Of a DNA stretch of 64,000 nt, positions 1 through 14,500 are shown piece by piece; the stretch's first letter is position 1; every line of letters starts with the position of its first letter. Made by a program: the position numbers and the translations under genes. The notes beneath the pieces were generated by a model that worked only from the letters and a program-made list of their open reading frames with translations, ran no database searches and was not told where the DNA came from. The stretch spans positions 13,527,501 through 13,591,500 of the forward strand of contig OY727093.1 of NCBI GenBank assembly GCA_963402885.1, written 5' to 3'. Origin of the DNA: Antedon bifida (taxonomy: Eukaryota; Echinodermata; Crinoidea; Comatulida; Antedonidae).

Positions 1-154
1 CACCCGAGAATTACTTGCATATTTTTTCGCAAGTATTCTCAATGTACTTAGTATAAAGTACAAATTACGTCAGAGTAGGGAAAAACATCTGACCAATTAC
101 CAACTTATTAACACAACATTATATTATTATGATTATCAAGACATGGTAACTTAC

Positions 155-2530
155 TGCTGTTGGAAAATAAGGAGTATTCTTAAAGATTTTCAGCGTATAT
201 GCTAACTTGAAGGTTCCGATCATCAAAATAGTTGACATTAGAAACTCGTCCGTGAATTTTGTATCGCTAGGGTCATGGTACAACGTGCTGTTGATACTGC
301 CACATACTTCAAATAAGTCATCCTCACGGATTATATAATCATATAACGTAGACTCGTTTCTTTCGCAGGAACAGTCATATGTTGCATTGCCGATGGGTCT
401 AAACAAAAATATATAAACAAACGTGATTGAAATCTAAAGATCTGTCTACACTATCAAACTAGTTTGATAAAAAAAAATGACATCATCATGTCTATATATG
501 GGAACATCACATTTATAAAGTTTGATAATGTAGACAGAGCTTAATTGATCTATATAAAAATCGGCTTAATATATCAAAACATGATGGAATTAAATAATTC
601 TTCCATAATCAAAATATTAAAATCAAAAACACTTACGCATGCTCACCACCTTGTTTATAAATAGAATAGAGTTTATGGAAAGCCTCGAAAATAAAGATGG
701 CAGATATTAGAGTTGAGAAACTCTCCTCCGTGAAACGAGTAAAGTATCGAACCAATGAACTTGCATCTGTTGCTACTAGAATTAGACATAATACAGCTGT
801 CCATATACCAATCCACCAACGAAATGGCAGATAATCTAATTCAGTCGACCTGTGGAAGGCAACAGAATACTAGGCTTACTGTGTGTATAGGAAAATACAA
901 TTCATATGATGCAATAAATAAAATGTCTGTAAATTTAGTTTGCATGTTTATGTTGTTTGTGTCATTCTTTTAATAATAGAATAACTTACTCGCAAAAACC
1001 AACTAAAATTTTTTCATAAATCAGAATAGGTCCAGTACTTCCCAGGATGGTAAGTGGCTGACCAGCAAACAAGGAAAATGCAACCCCACATATAAAGGCA
1101 CCAAGTAGTGACTCCAATGTAGCCTACAAAAAAAAATAGATTAAATATGTTATATGTTAATGCTAAAAGATAGGAACTACCAATTTTTTTGTGTTTACAA
1201 CACAATTGTGATACTATATGCGTTGTATCAAGATTTGATTTGTTCATGAGGAAAAGGCATGTTCTATACCAATTTTCAAAAGACTTTCCATGCGTACAAT
1301 AAAAACAAAGAGCCTTTAGTTATCTGATATACAGTAAAGTAGTTAATTTGGAATTCCGTGTTTAATGAACTTTATTGCATAATTATTTTTTGCTTACTCA
1401 ATTATACATTGCATTCTGAATTAATTATTTGTGGAAATACTTAAATATTTTGAGAGAATACAAGGATTTTCCCAGAGCTCAGTAGATGGAATGGATATCC
1501 TGAAGCCTGCAGGATTTACTTTTGTATCACATGTGATTATCCTTTAAAACTCATCTTTATCCAACTTGACAGAGATGAAGTGTTCTGATAACATTTATAA
1601 TCAATGTTATCTAGATGTGACTACAAATTGTGTTTGATATCCTAAAGCAACTAATCATAATACAATCACTGTTACAAACGTGCACATTAATGCGAGTCCA
1701 TGTGTAGCGTTTCATACATCATTACAGATTAATACACTGAAAGAGTGCCATCACACATATAGTGACAAATAGTAATGATTTGAATGCATAGGCAGCTTTG
1801 TGTTAATTCTGATTGACTGAGATTATCATCCTTAAGCTTGTTTTGAAATGTAGTGTGTTGAATTTACGCCACTTACTGTTAAAGTACAATGAACCAATCA
1901 TCTTAAATTTTAAGTCTTATATACTAAATATCTTAGTATATAACCTTTGATTGCCTTACTTAAAGTCCAGACAAATGGTCTTGACAAGGGACACAATGCA
2001 AGTAAGAGATTCAAGTTCCAACCTTAGAAAACTAAACACCAGTGGCAGTATTCACCATTCACACTTAGGCTAAGGGAAATACTTAAAAACTCTCAACACA
2101 ATTTAAAGGGAATACTTAAATATTTATTGAGTTAAGTGAAATACTTAATATTTAAGGGAAATTAAGTGTGATTGGTGAATACGGCCACAGAACACTGTAC
2201 AACATCAGATACCGTGAGCTCACCCAAGATATTTCAAATTTTTATATCAAGTGGATTATATTATGTATTGATAACTAATGTATTGATAATGTGAAATCAA
2301 CCAATATGCAGCATTACATTTTAGACATTCATACTTAATTTTCCACATGACTAACCATTTGTTGACCTGTAGCATCACCTAGTAAGCCACCAAATGTGAT
2401 GACTGGTGTTATACAGGCGAAGTACATGAAGAATATTGAAGCTAAACATTGCAGATGTAGAGCATCGGTAAAATCTGACAAGTAATGGCGTCCTCTACGT
2501 TTAATATCCTTCACAAGTCCACCAAATATT
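155..2530 (-). CDS. SLC4 transporter: membrane-domain exons 11-14
   Basis: Exons 2356-2530, 990-1123, 637-849 and 155-398 encode about residues 498-753. Visible in order: the cytosol-to-membrane boundary with KDIKRR and [10 protein letters not shown], the first transmembrane segments with [10 protein letters not shown], the motif [12 protein letters not shown], a segment with [15 protein letters not shown], and a long extracellular loop in exon 155-398. That loop carries three N-glycosylation sequons (NAT, NES, NST) and several cysteines, as is known for the third extracellular loop of NBC-type SLC4 proteins. After the loop a hydrophobic segment leads to FPTA, where the window's last exon ends in phase 0. 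The remaining C-terminal exons are beyond position 1. Confidence 0.93.
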
Positions 2531-5500
2531 CTACAGTGAGTAATAATAAAAATAAAAACATTAAAAAATAAAATATTATGATCACTTTCAGTGTTTTTAT
2601 TGAGGCTTTCAGCATAATGCGCTATATCAAGTACCAGTTATTATTATTATTATTATTACTACAGAATCCCAGTAACACACATATTCATAAATTTTATGAA
2701 GATATGTTCTGCATAACACATGAGCTTTACAGTTTCCCTACTCCACTGTATTTTTTATGTTGTTTATGGATAATAAAACCAGATCAGAAAGATTTAATAT
2801 ATTACCGTCCTGTTCGTTCAAGACCTTCTTTCTTTTCTTCATCTTCTCCATGATCACCTGAGTGACCATTTGAACGGCAACCATCGTGATGGTCAAGCTC
2901 AAGACGGTGAGTGGGTGGTGGTGCTACTTTTGGTGGTTCAATGCGAATATTTGGATCCCATACACCTATAAAAATTGTCGAAAACAAACATTAAATGGAT
3001 GCAAAGTTGTTTGTTTAGTAAAAAAGAGGATTGGAATATACATACGTCCATATATCAGTTATCAATAGTGATTTTGGTAAATTAAAATAATAATAATAAT
3101 ATGTCATTCTTGTATAGTGATTAATGCTCAAATATTCTACTCGCTTCACATTACTACTCAGGTCATGTATGGACAGCTTCAATAACTATGCAGCTGGTAA
3201 TCACACTGCAATCGTGTTTCACCCAACCATGTACCCATTTACACCAGTTTGGAGTGCGGCAAACGTAAGAAAAGTTTTTTGGCCAAGGTGACGAGTGTTG
3301 GTTTCAAACTCTCGATCTTGCAGTCAGAAGTCAAATGCCTAACTGTGCCAAATGCCCTTACTGAAAAATGATAACTATGTTTCATCATGCCTTATTACCT
3401 GGAGGTAGTACAGTGACCTGATCCATAAACTCATCAATGCCCGCAAGTAAGTCATCTCTATTATTTGCTTTGTAAGCGACTTCATGGAAAACCTATCAAC
3501 ACACACAAGAAATAAATATATTATATATAATGTCCATCTATCCAAAAAATTGAAAATATGCAATATCAAATGGCTAAATATCTTTTAAAAGCACCAAGGT
3601 ATGTTGCAAAGGAAGCCCTTTATGGTGAACTTGGATGGCAATCGATTGAGTCCATACTATCGGATAGAGGAATATCCTACTTCAAAAGATTGAAAAACAT
3701 GGACGAAGGTCGTTTACCAAAAGTTCTGCTAAGAGCGCTCTTTGCACTTGAAAACACTTTAAATTGGAATTGGCTACATAATATAAAATCTATTTTAATC
3801 AACTGTGATATACAAAAACATTTTAACTTAGAATATGCTAATAATTGGCTTAAAGGTTTCAAAGAAAAAAACACTATAAGAGATAAGATGAAATGGCTTG
3901 AGAATGCTAAGAATAAACCATCACTAAGTAATTATATAAGGTATAAAAATGAACCAAAACTAGAAAAATACTTATTAGATAAGTGTAACTACCATGCTTC
4001 AAACCTAAAATTTAAAATTCGCTCCAATTCACTACCACTTGAAGGTAGAAAAGAAACATGGTCACCTCAAAATGCAGGTATATGTTTATTGTGTAATTGT
4101 AATGAAAAGGAAACTGTATATCATTTCGTATTTGAATGCAAACGACTTGAGTACGTTAGACAACCAATACTCATAAACCTTAAAGATGAGCTAAACAACA
4201 ATAATCTATCCATGTTCTGGGAATTGTTTACTACTAGCTCTCTAGATCTTAAATACCACTTATTCTTCGATGATCTTGAAATCCATAATGAATTTAAAAT
4301 TACACCAAATCAATTGACCCATGATGTATACGAATTAGCAAGTAATATTTTCGACAAACATTGTAAAATTTTTCTGACCATGGCTTGGAACACACGAAAT
4401 GATATATAATACAATTCCTTCTCAAACTTAATTTAATCTTTTTCTTAGTATTTAATCTTTTTCTGTTTTCTTAAATTTTTTTTTTTTTGTAATTTGTTCT
4501 TATGTCTAATCTCTTGTTTGGTATTTATATTTAAGTATGTATGTATTATTTTTCACTGTAAACTTGTTGCACATCTCATTGAGACTGTGCCTCTGATTTA
4601 AAAGAGATACAATAAAAGTTCAGTTCAGTTCAGTTCAGTGAATTTGATATCTCCTAAGGCTGTGTTTCCGCAGCCAACAATTAACCGATACTTAACCAAT
4701 AAACTGCCTGTAGAAACGGGGTTTAACTACTCCCGCTTGAGAAAAATATAGATAATCTATTATTATGACATTTTTGGGATTGGGCACTTGGTTGTTTAGT
4801 AATGTCTAATCATGCGCACTTTATTTGTTTATTAATTACCTGATTGGTTAAAAAAATTAACCGATAATTTTGTTATGGCTGCGGAAACACAACCATAGAA
4901 GATCCTCTCATGAGCAACTAATTGTTGCTAACTCATTATCAAGCTTTAAATCAGATGTCAAAGGCTAGATCACAGTAAACAGGCGCTGTTCAGATTTTGG
5001 GAGGAATGAAAACAATTACAAAACGTCCACTCCATAGGTTGATTTTTAGTCGGATTATTTATCAATTTTTCTCGTTGCATTTTCATTTTCTAAAATTGAT
5101 TAGAACTTGACTATTCAATGTAACCAATACCACATAATACAAAATGAACCAACTTGATAACAAGGATATGCTTATATATCAGGTGTAGTATATATCTTTG
5201 TAAAATATTAGAATGACATGTCTTTTTTCTTATATATAAAGTTAAATTTACTAACCTCGTCAGACATGAGTGTGGCAATGCATCTTCCAATCTCATGGTA
5301 GCGAGTTGTCTCCTCTGATGGTGGGCCCAGAAGGATAAAAAGAAATCTAGTGGGGATGGGAACCTCTGTCAAGTCACCTAATAATACAGAATGCTCTAAC
5401 CGGACGAATGCAATGACTGGTCTTGACAAAAAGCCAACTTCTCCGACTAGGACATTCGATGCCTCTGCTCCTGCAGGAATTTTCTTCATGAAATGGTGTT

Positions 5501-8500
5501 TTGCCTAAAAGACAACATCATAACAACAGTATAATAGTATCTGATTTTAGGTCTGAAATTCCAAATGCAGAAATATTTATTTGTTGTATCTGTTAAAGGT
5601 AGAATGGGATCAAATTAGATAATAAATATACAGTGAAATGTTTATCTAAAATTAGAATTATAAAGAAAATAAAATTGAGGCCAAGGAAATTATATTAAAT
5701 ATATATATATACAAAATGTGTTTAATTGGTACTGAAAAAGAGGTCTGTAATAAATATTTTTTATTATTTACAGTATTATATCTGCATTAAAAAGAATTAA
5801 TGTTTTTGTTGCAATAATTATTTTAATCAGATTTAATCAGTTTATAAGAGTAATCTTTACTACTATACTGATATCAATTCATTTATGTATCATTCTTATT
5901 TATATTATATAATAAGTTAATCACAGCAAATCATAACTAAATTCTTCCACCAATGTGCTCCCCTTTAACACATAACTGCATACCCTAAGAACAAAGCAAG
6001 CTGGATTTGTTTTCTATTGCTGGTACTAGTAGCATTGCATACTACATGAGCCAAACTAATGCATGTCTCAAGATACACAAACTGAGCGTAATGAACATTT
6101 TGCAGCATTCTTGATGATAGCAATGTTCGACCTCTGACCCTACTTACCTTGAATATCTCAATTTCTCTTTTTGGTTTATTTATCTTAGCGTTGAAGAATT
6201 AACAAGAATTTCCAAGTATGGAATTTAATTTCTAGTAAAATCTACGAATTTCTATTAATAAAACCAAATTTATCATCAAGTGAAACAAACCTTTCCCAGA
6301 ATATGACACAGAGCGTTACAGCAAATAGTAATTTGAACAATCTTATCTTATAATTATAATTAAAAGAGTAAAATATGCTAAACGACTGGTGAAAAAAAAA
6401 AAAACAGATTATTTTTTTAAAGGAAAGGTTTCTCTGTACAAAGTACAAAACAATACTTTGCACTCGAAAAATATGAACAATGACTGAAAAATACCCGAGG
6501 AAAGGTATACGTAACAAGTAACCAATGAAAAATCATCATCATCAAGTTCTCTAAGCAAATCCCTCATTTAAGTTCTCCCTATTCAAGTACAAAAGAGAAA
6601 ACTACCTGCAGCATATTTTATTAATCACATTGGTAAAGATCTGCATACACTATCAATCTTTATGTGAAAAAAAAAATTGATGTGCCCATATATGGACATT
6701 ATGATGTCATGTATCACTACCGTTTGGGCATATCACTACCATATTTGTGCACATCACACTTTTTTGTCAAAATAGTTTGATAGTGTAGACAGAGCTTAAG
6801 ATTTAATTCCATCCCAATGGGACAAGCTTAAACCATTAGAAGTAGAATCCCACCACATCCTATCAAGATCTCATTACACCAAGAACCCTCAACCATAAAT
6901 CCTGCTCAAACTTTTCACTTTTTAATAATATTATATGTTACATCATAACTCCAGTATCCATACGGCCAGAACTTAGGGCAGACCGTAACATTTTAGAGTT
7001 GTCAAATAAACAAAGGTGATGGCGCCATTTATTTAAATGAGAAGTGAAAAAAATATTTGAGGTCTGATTCAACTAGACAATACCGTTTCTTCGTGCGTTG
7101 AAATTGTTTAAATATTAAATGGAGTATGAAATGAACCAATTCAAACTTAATACTGTATATGACCAAGTATTGTCTCAGGGTGCCTAGTTGCGATAGTTGA
7201 AAATTAGGGGTGGGATTATACAGCTACTTTACACTAACAATAGATTCATCAAAGTTTATTTTTAGCCTAAATTAGTGGGTGAGATTATACTCAAGGATAG
7301 GATTATACTTGGTCATATAATTGTATAATAAATATGCTAATTTCATCCACTTTTTCTAATTTTACCATAAAATCTATAATTTATATGTAAATTTAAAAGC
7401 TGCAAATGTAATATAAAGTACATTTATCCAAACTAGTGTATGGACGAATTTTTCTTACTTGCTTACGTGATTCGATTTACTATATGTGTGGTATTGCATT
7501 GATAGATAAAACTATATGTGAACTTAGTGTGAACTCAATGTTACTTCAAATGTCACTTACAAAACGAATGTAATGTTAATTTCTGTGATGTTAATTTAAA
7601 AAGCAATGCTATATTAGTATATAGAAAAGGAGGAGGGTACATAAGATAATAAGTTGTGTCTTAGTGCTTAAGTGTTAAAATGTACACTCTACAAAACAAA
7701 TAATTTTATATAAAAAGATAAAAAATTGTAATCTTAAAAGTTGGAATTTAATATTTGTGATCATCGTGATAACTGGTTGATGGTACTGATTTTGATATTG
7801 ATGATAGTGATGATGAGGCAATTGTTATGATAATGTTAATAACGATGGTGATATTGATATATGATAATGACGATAATAAATGATTTACAACACTAATGAT
7901 AATGGAAAAAATGTAATTTGAAGACATTTGCCCAACAATTGATGACCCAAAAAATGTATATTTTGAAATGAACTTTGCTATGAAACAATTTTTTGTTATA
8001 AAATATCTAGCAAAAAAAATTACAATAATAAACTAATAATCACTTGATAGAAATCAATACACTAAAGTTGAAATAGGTTATGTACACTAATTACACATTT
8101 AAAAACAACTGCAATAACTTTATGGTTGCCATGCCAATAAAATGGTTTGACAGAAATAAAAACACTTGCCTCATGTGAGATATGAATATGTTTCACTCGC
8201 TTCTGTCCATCAGTAGAAATATTAATTAAATAATTCAAATATTATAAATATATAATGAACATGTACAAACAAAAAAGCACTTAAAATTCATGTGTAATGT
8301 GAATCTACTGTAGGCATAATCTGTTTTGTATTTTTAAGTCTAAATCTATGAATTGTAAAAAATGAAAAAAAAAATGAAAATAAAAATTATACTTATATTT
8401 AAAACTTAAACAACATAATTTAGGGATAAAATACATACAGTACATACAAGTTTATAAAAACAACCATATACACATAAAAGGCATATTTAAAAAATGTAAA

Positions 8501-11500
8501 CTAATGATGCTTGCTGATTTTAGAGTTATCATAAATTTGATGAAATTGAATTAGTGTAAAAATGTTTTCAACCAATAACCAGGAATGTCTATTCTAAAAG
8601 GATAATAAATTCATTATACTGACACATTAATAGTGATAAATAAAACACATTCTAGGGTCCTTGGTTCAATTTTCGATTTTAGCTACGTACAAAGATACTT
8701 ATGGGCAAAAACAGTACCATTGTTCAAAACGTCATATTCATTATTATAATGAGAGTTTAAGGTGACCTTAAATAATTTTTTTTCAGCTGGTAAAACAAAC
8801 CACTTACAGTATCACTATCATCAAGCATTCACACTGAAAACCGGGTTTGAAACATCAAAGTAAATGGCTATCATAAAATACTAATTTGTCATCCTGTCTG
8901 TTCAAATGGAATATAGCAATCAATTTTACCTTCATACTTTGGGCACTTGGAACATGAGGTAGACTACCTGATGGGGGTGTACTACTACCGTCAACCACTC
9001 CTAGATGCGAGCCATGTGAAAAGCTCGTCCTGGGCATGGCCGGTGTTGATTGGGTCGCAGACAAGGCTGTTAAGAAACATAACAAAATCCTATGACATTA
9101 GGGAAAATCTACATACTGTAAATAGGGGGAGGGGGAGGTGGAGGGTTGGAATGCTAACATTTAGTATTTCTGCATCAAGGAACTCCTTTGTGAGTCAAAG
9201 ACCAGTCCCTATTTAACAGAAACTTTATTATCCTTAGTGTCCATGGGGAGATTTTTATTCTGAATAACAAATTACATTCAATTCATGAACATAATTTATG
9301 AACGCTGAGTTTTTATACATTTTTATCTTATTCAGATAAAACATATTGTAAATGTAACATAGTTGCTATATCAGTTTTCTTAGTATGTTCCTTTTCTATC
9401 CATTAGTTATTACAGACATAAATTTATGGTAATAGTATCTCAACATTCAAGAGCAATTTTTCCATTAACCTCTCTATACACTACGGAATACACGAATACA
9501 CGTTTCAAACAGCTCAAAGACAAAAAGTCTAAGCAATCAGTCACGTTTTCTCTGCTAAAGAATACTACAGTGGATATCTTTAAAAAGTAAACATGACTGG
9601 CTTATAACAGAATCACCATCATTTTTACTATAGCATTAGCAAAAAAGTCATCAATAATATATAATAATTTTATAAATATATAATAAATTGTATTGTTCTT
9701 CAATAGTGAAGAATCATAGTTTTTAACAACCAATGAATGTAGCTACACGTTAGCTTAGGATGGGTGAAAAATATCAGTAGAAATAATTGTAAAACTTTTC
9801 CCCCAATTTTTTACCTTGTTCCATATTAGCATGATGATAGCTGCCTGACAGCGACCGTCCGATATCTACAAGCGACCTTATGCCCGGAAGCAAGCTGCCG
9901 TGTCGCTTAGAGTCTCGATGTTTCTTTTCGTATTGATGTCGATGACGACAAAGTAGCGCCTCTCGAACGTTGGATCTGTCTTCTTCATCAAGTTGACCAG
10001 ATACAATAAATTTATCGAGAACAAGATCTATGGGGAAAGTGAACTTAGTGTTTAGAAATTCTTAAATTATTAAAACACATTTACACTTGCCAAACCTAAA
10101 AGTGGACATTATACGCCAGTGTGGCTTTAATATACATGAAACAATTGGAGTTCATTGAGGGGAAGAACACATGTTTATCAGGTAAAGTGTAGGCTTTCTA
10201 GCGTAATGTACTGTAGACATAAGAACTAATATGTCATTGACAAAGTGAATAAATGTGAAAAGTTCAGGATCAAACATACCAGCAATTTGATCAAGATTCT
10301 CAGCATTCATATCAAGGCATACAGTGCCCGTGAGAATGCAATTCCTTAGTTCAAACAAACTGTGTAGTGACAGTGTTGAAATGTGTGGCTTACTCCAGCG
10401 ATCTGCACCTTCCTCCACATCCTCTTCATATTTTATCCATCTTAAAAATATCAAATAAACAATTGTAATAGAAACCAGGGATGGGTTTCAAAAGGAGGCT
10501 AAATTGGAATCAAGTTTCTTGTATAACTATAGTATATTAACACAAAAATCAGATGAAAAAAGTAAGTAAAATGATTTTACATAACAGTTTTGATAACTCC
10601 AAAATAATTTGGGTTAAATACTATGAATCTAGTTATAATAAAGTATACAATAAAGTTTACATTATCACATACAGTAAAACATATCAAGAAACAACAAGTA
10701 AATAAATTAAATTTCAACTGTTAAATTTGCTGATGTTTGAGGACAGATGATTGTAATGATTAAATTAGTATCCCAATATTTCTTGATTGGGCAAATTGAA
10801 GTTAAAAGAGTTCATAATTATAAACTAATGTCCAATATATCATTAACCAACCAGACAAATTAAATAGAATGTGAAGTGTATGAGGATGTTTATTTCAAAG
10901 TCAATCGCTGCTTATGATCAAATTTTAATTTCATAGATGGACATCAAAATTCATTAAAATCGTATACTATAATGTCCAGTATATCACTGATATAGACAGG
11001 TACAGATCCTTTTTATTCATCTTCATCTAACTGATAGATGCCTGTATCAGAGGTATTTTTAACTGACTATTATTTCTATTCATTCAGGAATTCATATCAT
11101 TGACGAACATACAAATTGGAGTTGAAGTGTGCTGGACAAGTTGAGTGTCCAGACCACAACAGATGGACAATTAACAATGTTGATACCATATGACACAAGA
11201 TAGAATGATCCTTAATGAACTAAACAATTAACAACAATACCTGTAACAAAATGTTCCTTTCATAATTAAGGAAGCTATCCTATTTTATAACACAGATAAA
11301 AAAAATTGAAAGCTAAAAAAATACAATTTTATTTTCAGAGAAATTATTATGTATGTAAATAACAAGTATGTATATCTGTGATTAACATTATTTATACTAT
11401 GCAAAAATATCGTATTACAGATGAATACAGGTTTTAACTATATTGCGTGTCAAAAGGTGATCTGCCATAAAAGTGAAACATCAATAAATTATAAATAATT

Positions 11501-14500
11501 ATTATTTAGGTCTATGCAACACATGTTTTCTAAAGGTTATTCAGTTGTGCAATGATAGTAAAATAATGTTGTAACTGTACAGACACCACGATTGAATATT
11601 GATTTTGGTAATTAAATATTTATGACAAGTTTTTTTGGAGGATTTAAATGACCATAGTTTTAAACATTTCAACAAAGGTTATACAGTGACAAGGTGAATG
11701 CATGGTTAACTTTACATTATAAATTATAGATACTCAAGATGACCAGCAGTTTTGTTTGATTGACTTACATTTGTCATGACAAGTATTTAAATATCTAAGT
11801 TGTCCACGCAACAAATTCTAGATAAAGGTTATGTCATTAAAAATAAATGTTACACAATGTGTAAGTTCCTTAAAGGGAGCACTTGATACTACTGTAGATT
11901 TATATCACACAATGTGTGTAACGTGTTCACCATAAGGATAGTTAGAATATATCACACAATGTGTGTACAGTACGGGTTCACCAAGGAAACTAGAGAGATA
12001 CTGTGTCACACAATGACATGTACTGTACAGTACAGTATGCAGCTAAATAAATGACACACAATGTAACCAGAGCAAGTACAGTATTTAGATGAATAAATAC
12101 AAATACTTAAATATTTTCATAATGAATTTGATAGCATTGCTGTCTCTGCTATTGACACGGCAAACTCATTGTTGACCGGTAGACCCTATGGGGGTGTTGC
12201 AATATTGTATAGGAAATCACTCAGCAACATTATAAAACCAATCTCCTTTGATAATAGCAGGTTAATTGGTATTGAGCTTGGGGTAGATAGAAATAAGACA
12301 TTAATGATTAATACGTATCTCCCATACGAGTGCGAGGAAAACTTTGTTATGTTTATGGAGTATCTTGGAAAATTAAATTCCATTGTAGAAGAATTTCCAC
12401 TTGGAAAAGTAGTTATTCTGGGAGATTTTAACGCTGATCCAAAGAAACGTTTTGGTAAAGAATTAATACAGTTTGCTAATGAATATAATTTTATCATGAC
12501 TGATTATGTATCACTTGGAATTGATTCTGATAATTTTACATATTTGAGTGATGCACACGGTACAACAAGCTGGCTTGATCATGTTGTTACATCATTCGGT
12601 GCTCATCAATGTATTTCTAATTTAAGCATTTTATATGATATTATTGGCTCAGACCATTTTCCTGTAGCGTTTGAATATTCAGTGCCAGCATATGATAACT
12701 TTTCCAACGAGGGCCTATATCCACACTGTAGTATTAACTCTGACTGTTATGTAAAAGTAAACTGGGACAAAGTATCAACAAATGATATCGATAAATATTG
12801 TATGATTACTGACCAACTTTTGAGTAGACTTAATGTAAGTAGTGAAGGTTTTACTTGCTCTCATGACAAATGTTCGAATGAGGAGCACATCAATAATATA
12901 GATAAGCTGTACAATGATGTTGTTAAGTGCCTTCAACAAGCATCTGATATTGCCTTCAGTAACTCAAAAAGGGGAAAGAATAATACTAATGCACATATCG
13001 TTCCTGGATGGAATGACCATGTCTCGGATTTACATAGTATTGCTAGAGAAGCCTTCTTGTTTTGGAAAGAGAATGGTAAACCCAGAAATGATCCATTATA
13101 TGAAGCAATGAAAACATCTCGCTCTAGATTCAAATTAGCTCTTAGAACTTGTAAAGCTAATGAAAATCAACTCAGAGCAGATTCTATGGCCCAATCGTTT
13201 ACTCAAAATGATTATCAATCTTTCTGGAAACAGATTAAGAAATCTAAAACCAACTCTAACATACTTTCCAACTCAATTGATCAGGCTAAAGGTGAAGATG
13301 AAATTTGTGAACAATGGGCTAATCATTATGAATCATTATTTAATTGTATCTCTGATGTTTCCAATGAAAAGTGTGTTAATGATACGTTATATACACATGC
13401 ATACGACTGTTTATGTACTAATTCTTCGCAAGTTAATGATTTTATTAATAAACTCCCCATGGGTAAATCCCCTGGATTTGATGGTTTGACAGGCGAACAC
13501 ATTAGGTATGCGAGTAAGCGAATCTCTGTAGTCCTCAGTATATGTTTTAATGCCATGATATCTCATGGTCATGTGACAAAAGAGATATCTAAAGTTGTGC
13601 TCATACCAATTGTGAAATCTAAAACAGGGGATATTACAAGTAAAGACAACTACCGTCCTATTGCGCTTGCATGCGTGATGTCTAAAGTGTTTGAGTCTAT
13701 TCTGATTTATATGTGTGGTGATACACTTGAATCAAATGACCGACAGTATGCGTTTAAAAATTGTCATTCAACTGAAACATGTATTTTTATTCTCAAACAG
13801 ACAATCGAATTTTATAATAGAAATGGTAGCCCGATTTATGCCTGTTTTTTAGATGCCTCCAAAGCATTTGATCGTATTAATCATTGGACACTGTACAAGA
13901 AACTGATTAATAGGGGAACCCCCTTGTATGTAGTTAGAGTTCTTGTGTCTTGGTATACCAATCAAAGGTTTCATGTTCGGTGGGGAAAGTCACTGTCTAG
14001 AGACTTCCCAGTTACCAATGGTGTTAGACAAGGTGGAGTTATGTCTCCTTTACTTTTTAATATTTATATGGATGATTTAATTGTCAATCTCAGTATGTCT
14101 CGCAATGGATGCGAATTACACGGTATAAAACTAAACAACCTTAGTTACGCGGATGATATGGTACTTATTGCACCATCTGCCTCCGCATTACAACATCTAA
14201 TTCATATGTGTGAAAAATACTCATTAACGCATGATATATTGTATAACAAGAAAAAATCTGTATGTATGTTATTCTGTCCTACAGTCAGGAAATTGTCAAA
14301 GCTTCCCACTTTAAACTTATTTGATTCGGAGCTTGACTTTGTTAGAGTTTTTAATTACTTGGGTCACACTTTGACACCCGATTTGAAAGATGATACGGAT
14401 ATCAAACGACAGTACAGGTCATTGTGCATAAGAGCTAATACACTTTGTAGAACTTTCTCAAAATGCTCTAAAAACATAAAGTGTTTTTTGTTTAAAACAT

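Noticed and set aside
8160..8215. Possible extra SLC4 exon on the minus strand
   Set aside because: No similarity to the family could be seen, and the flanking exons already join in phase without it.
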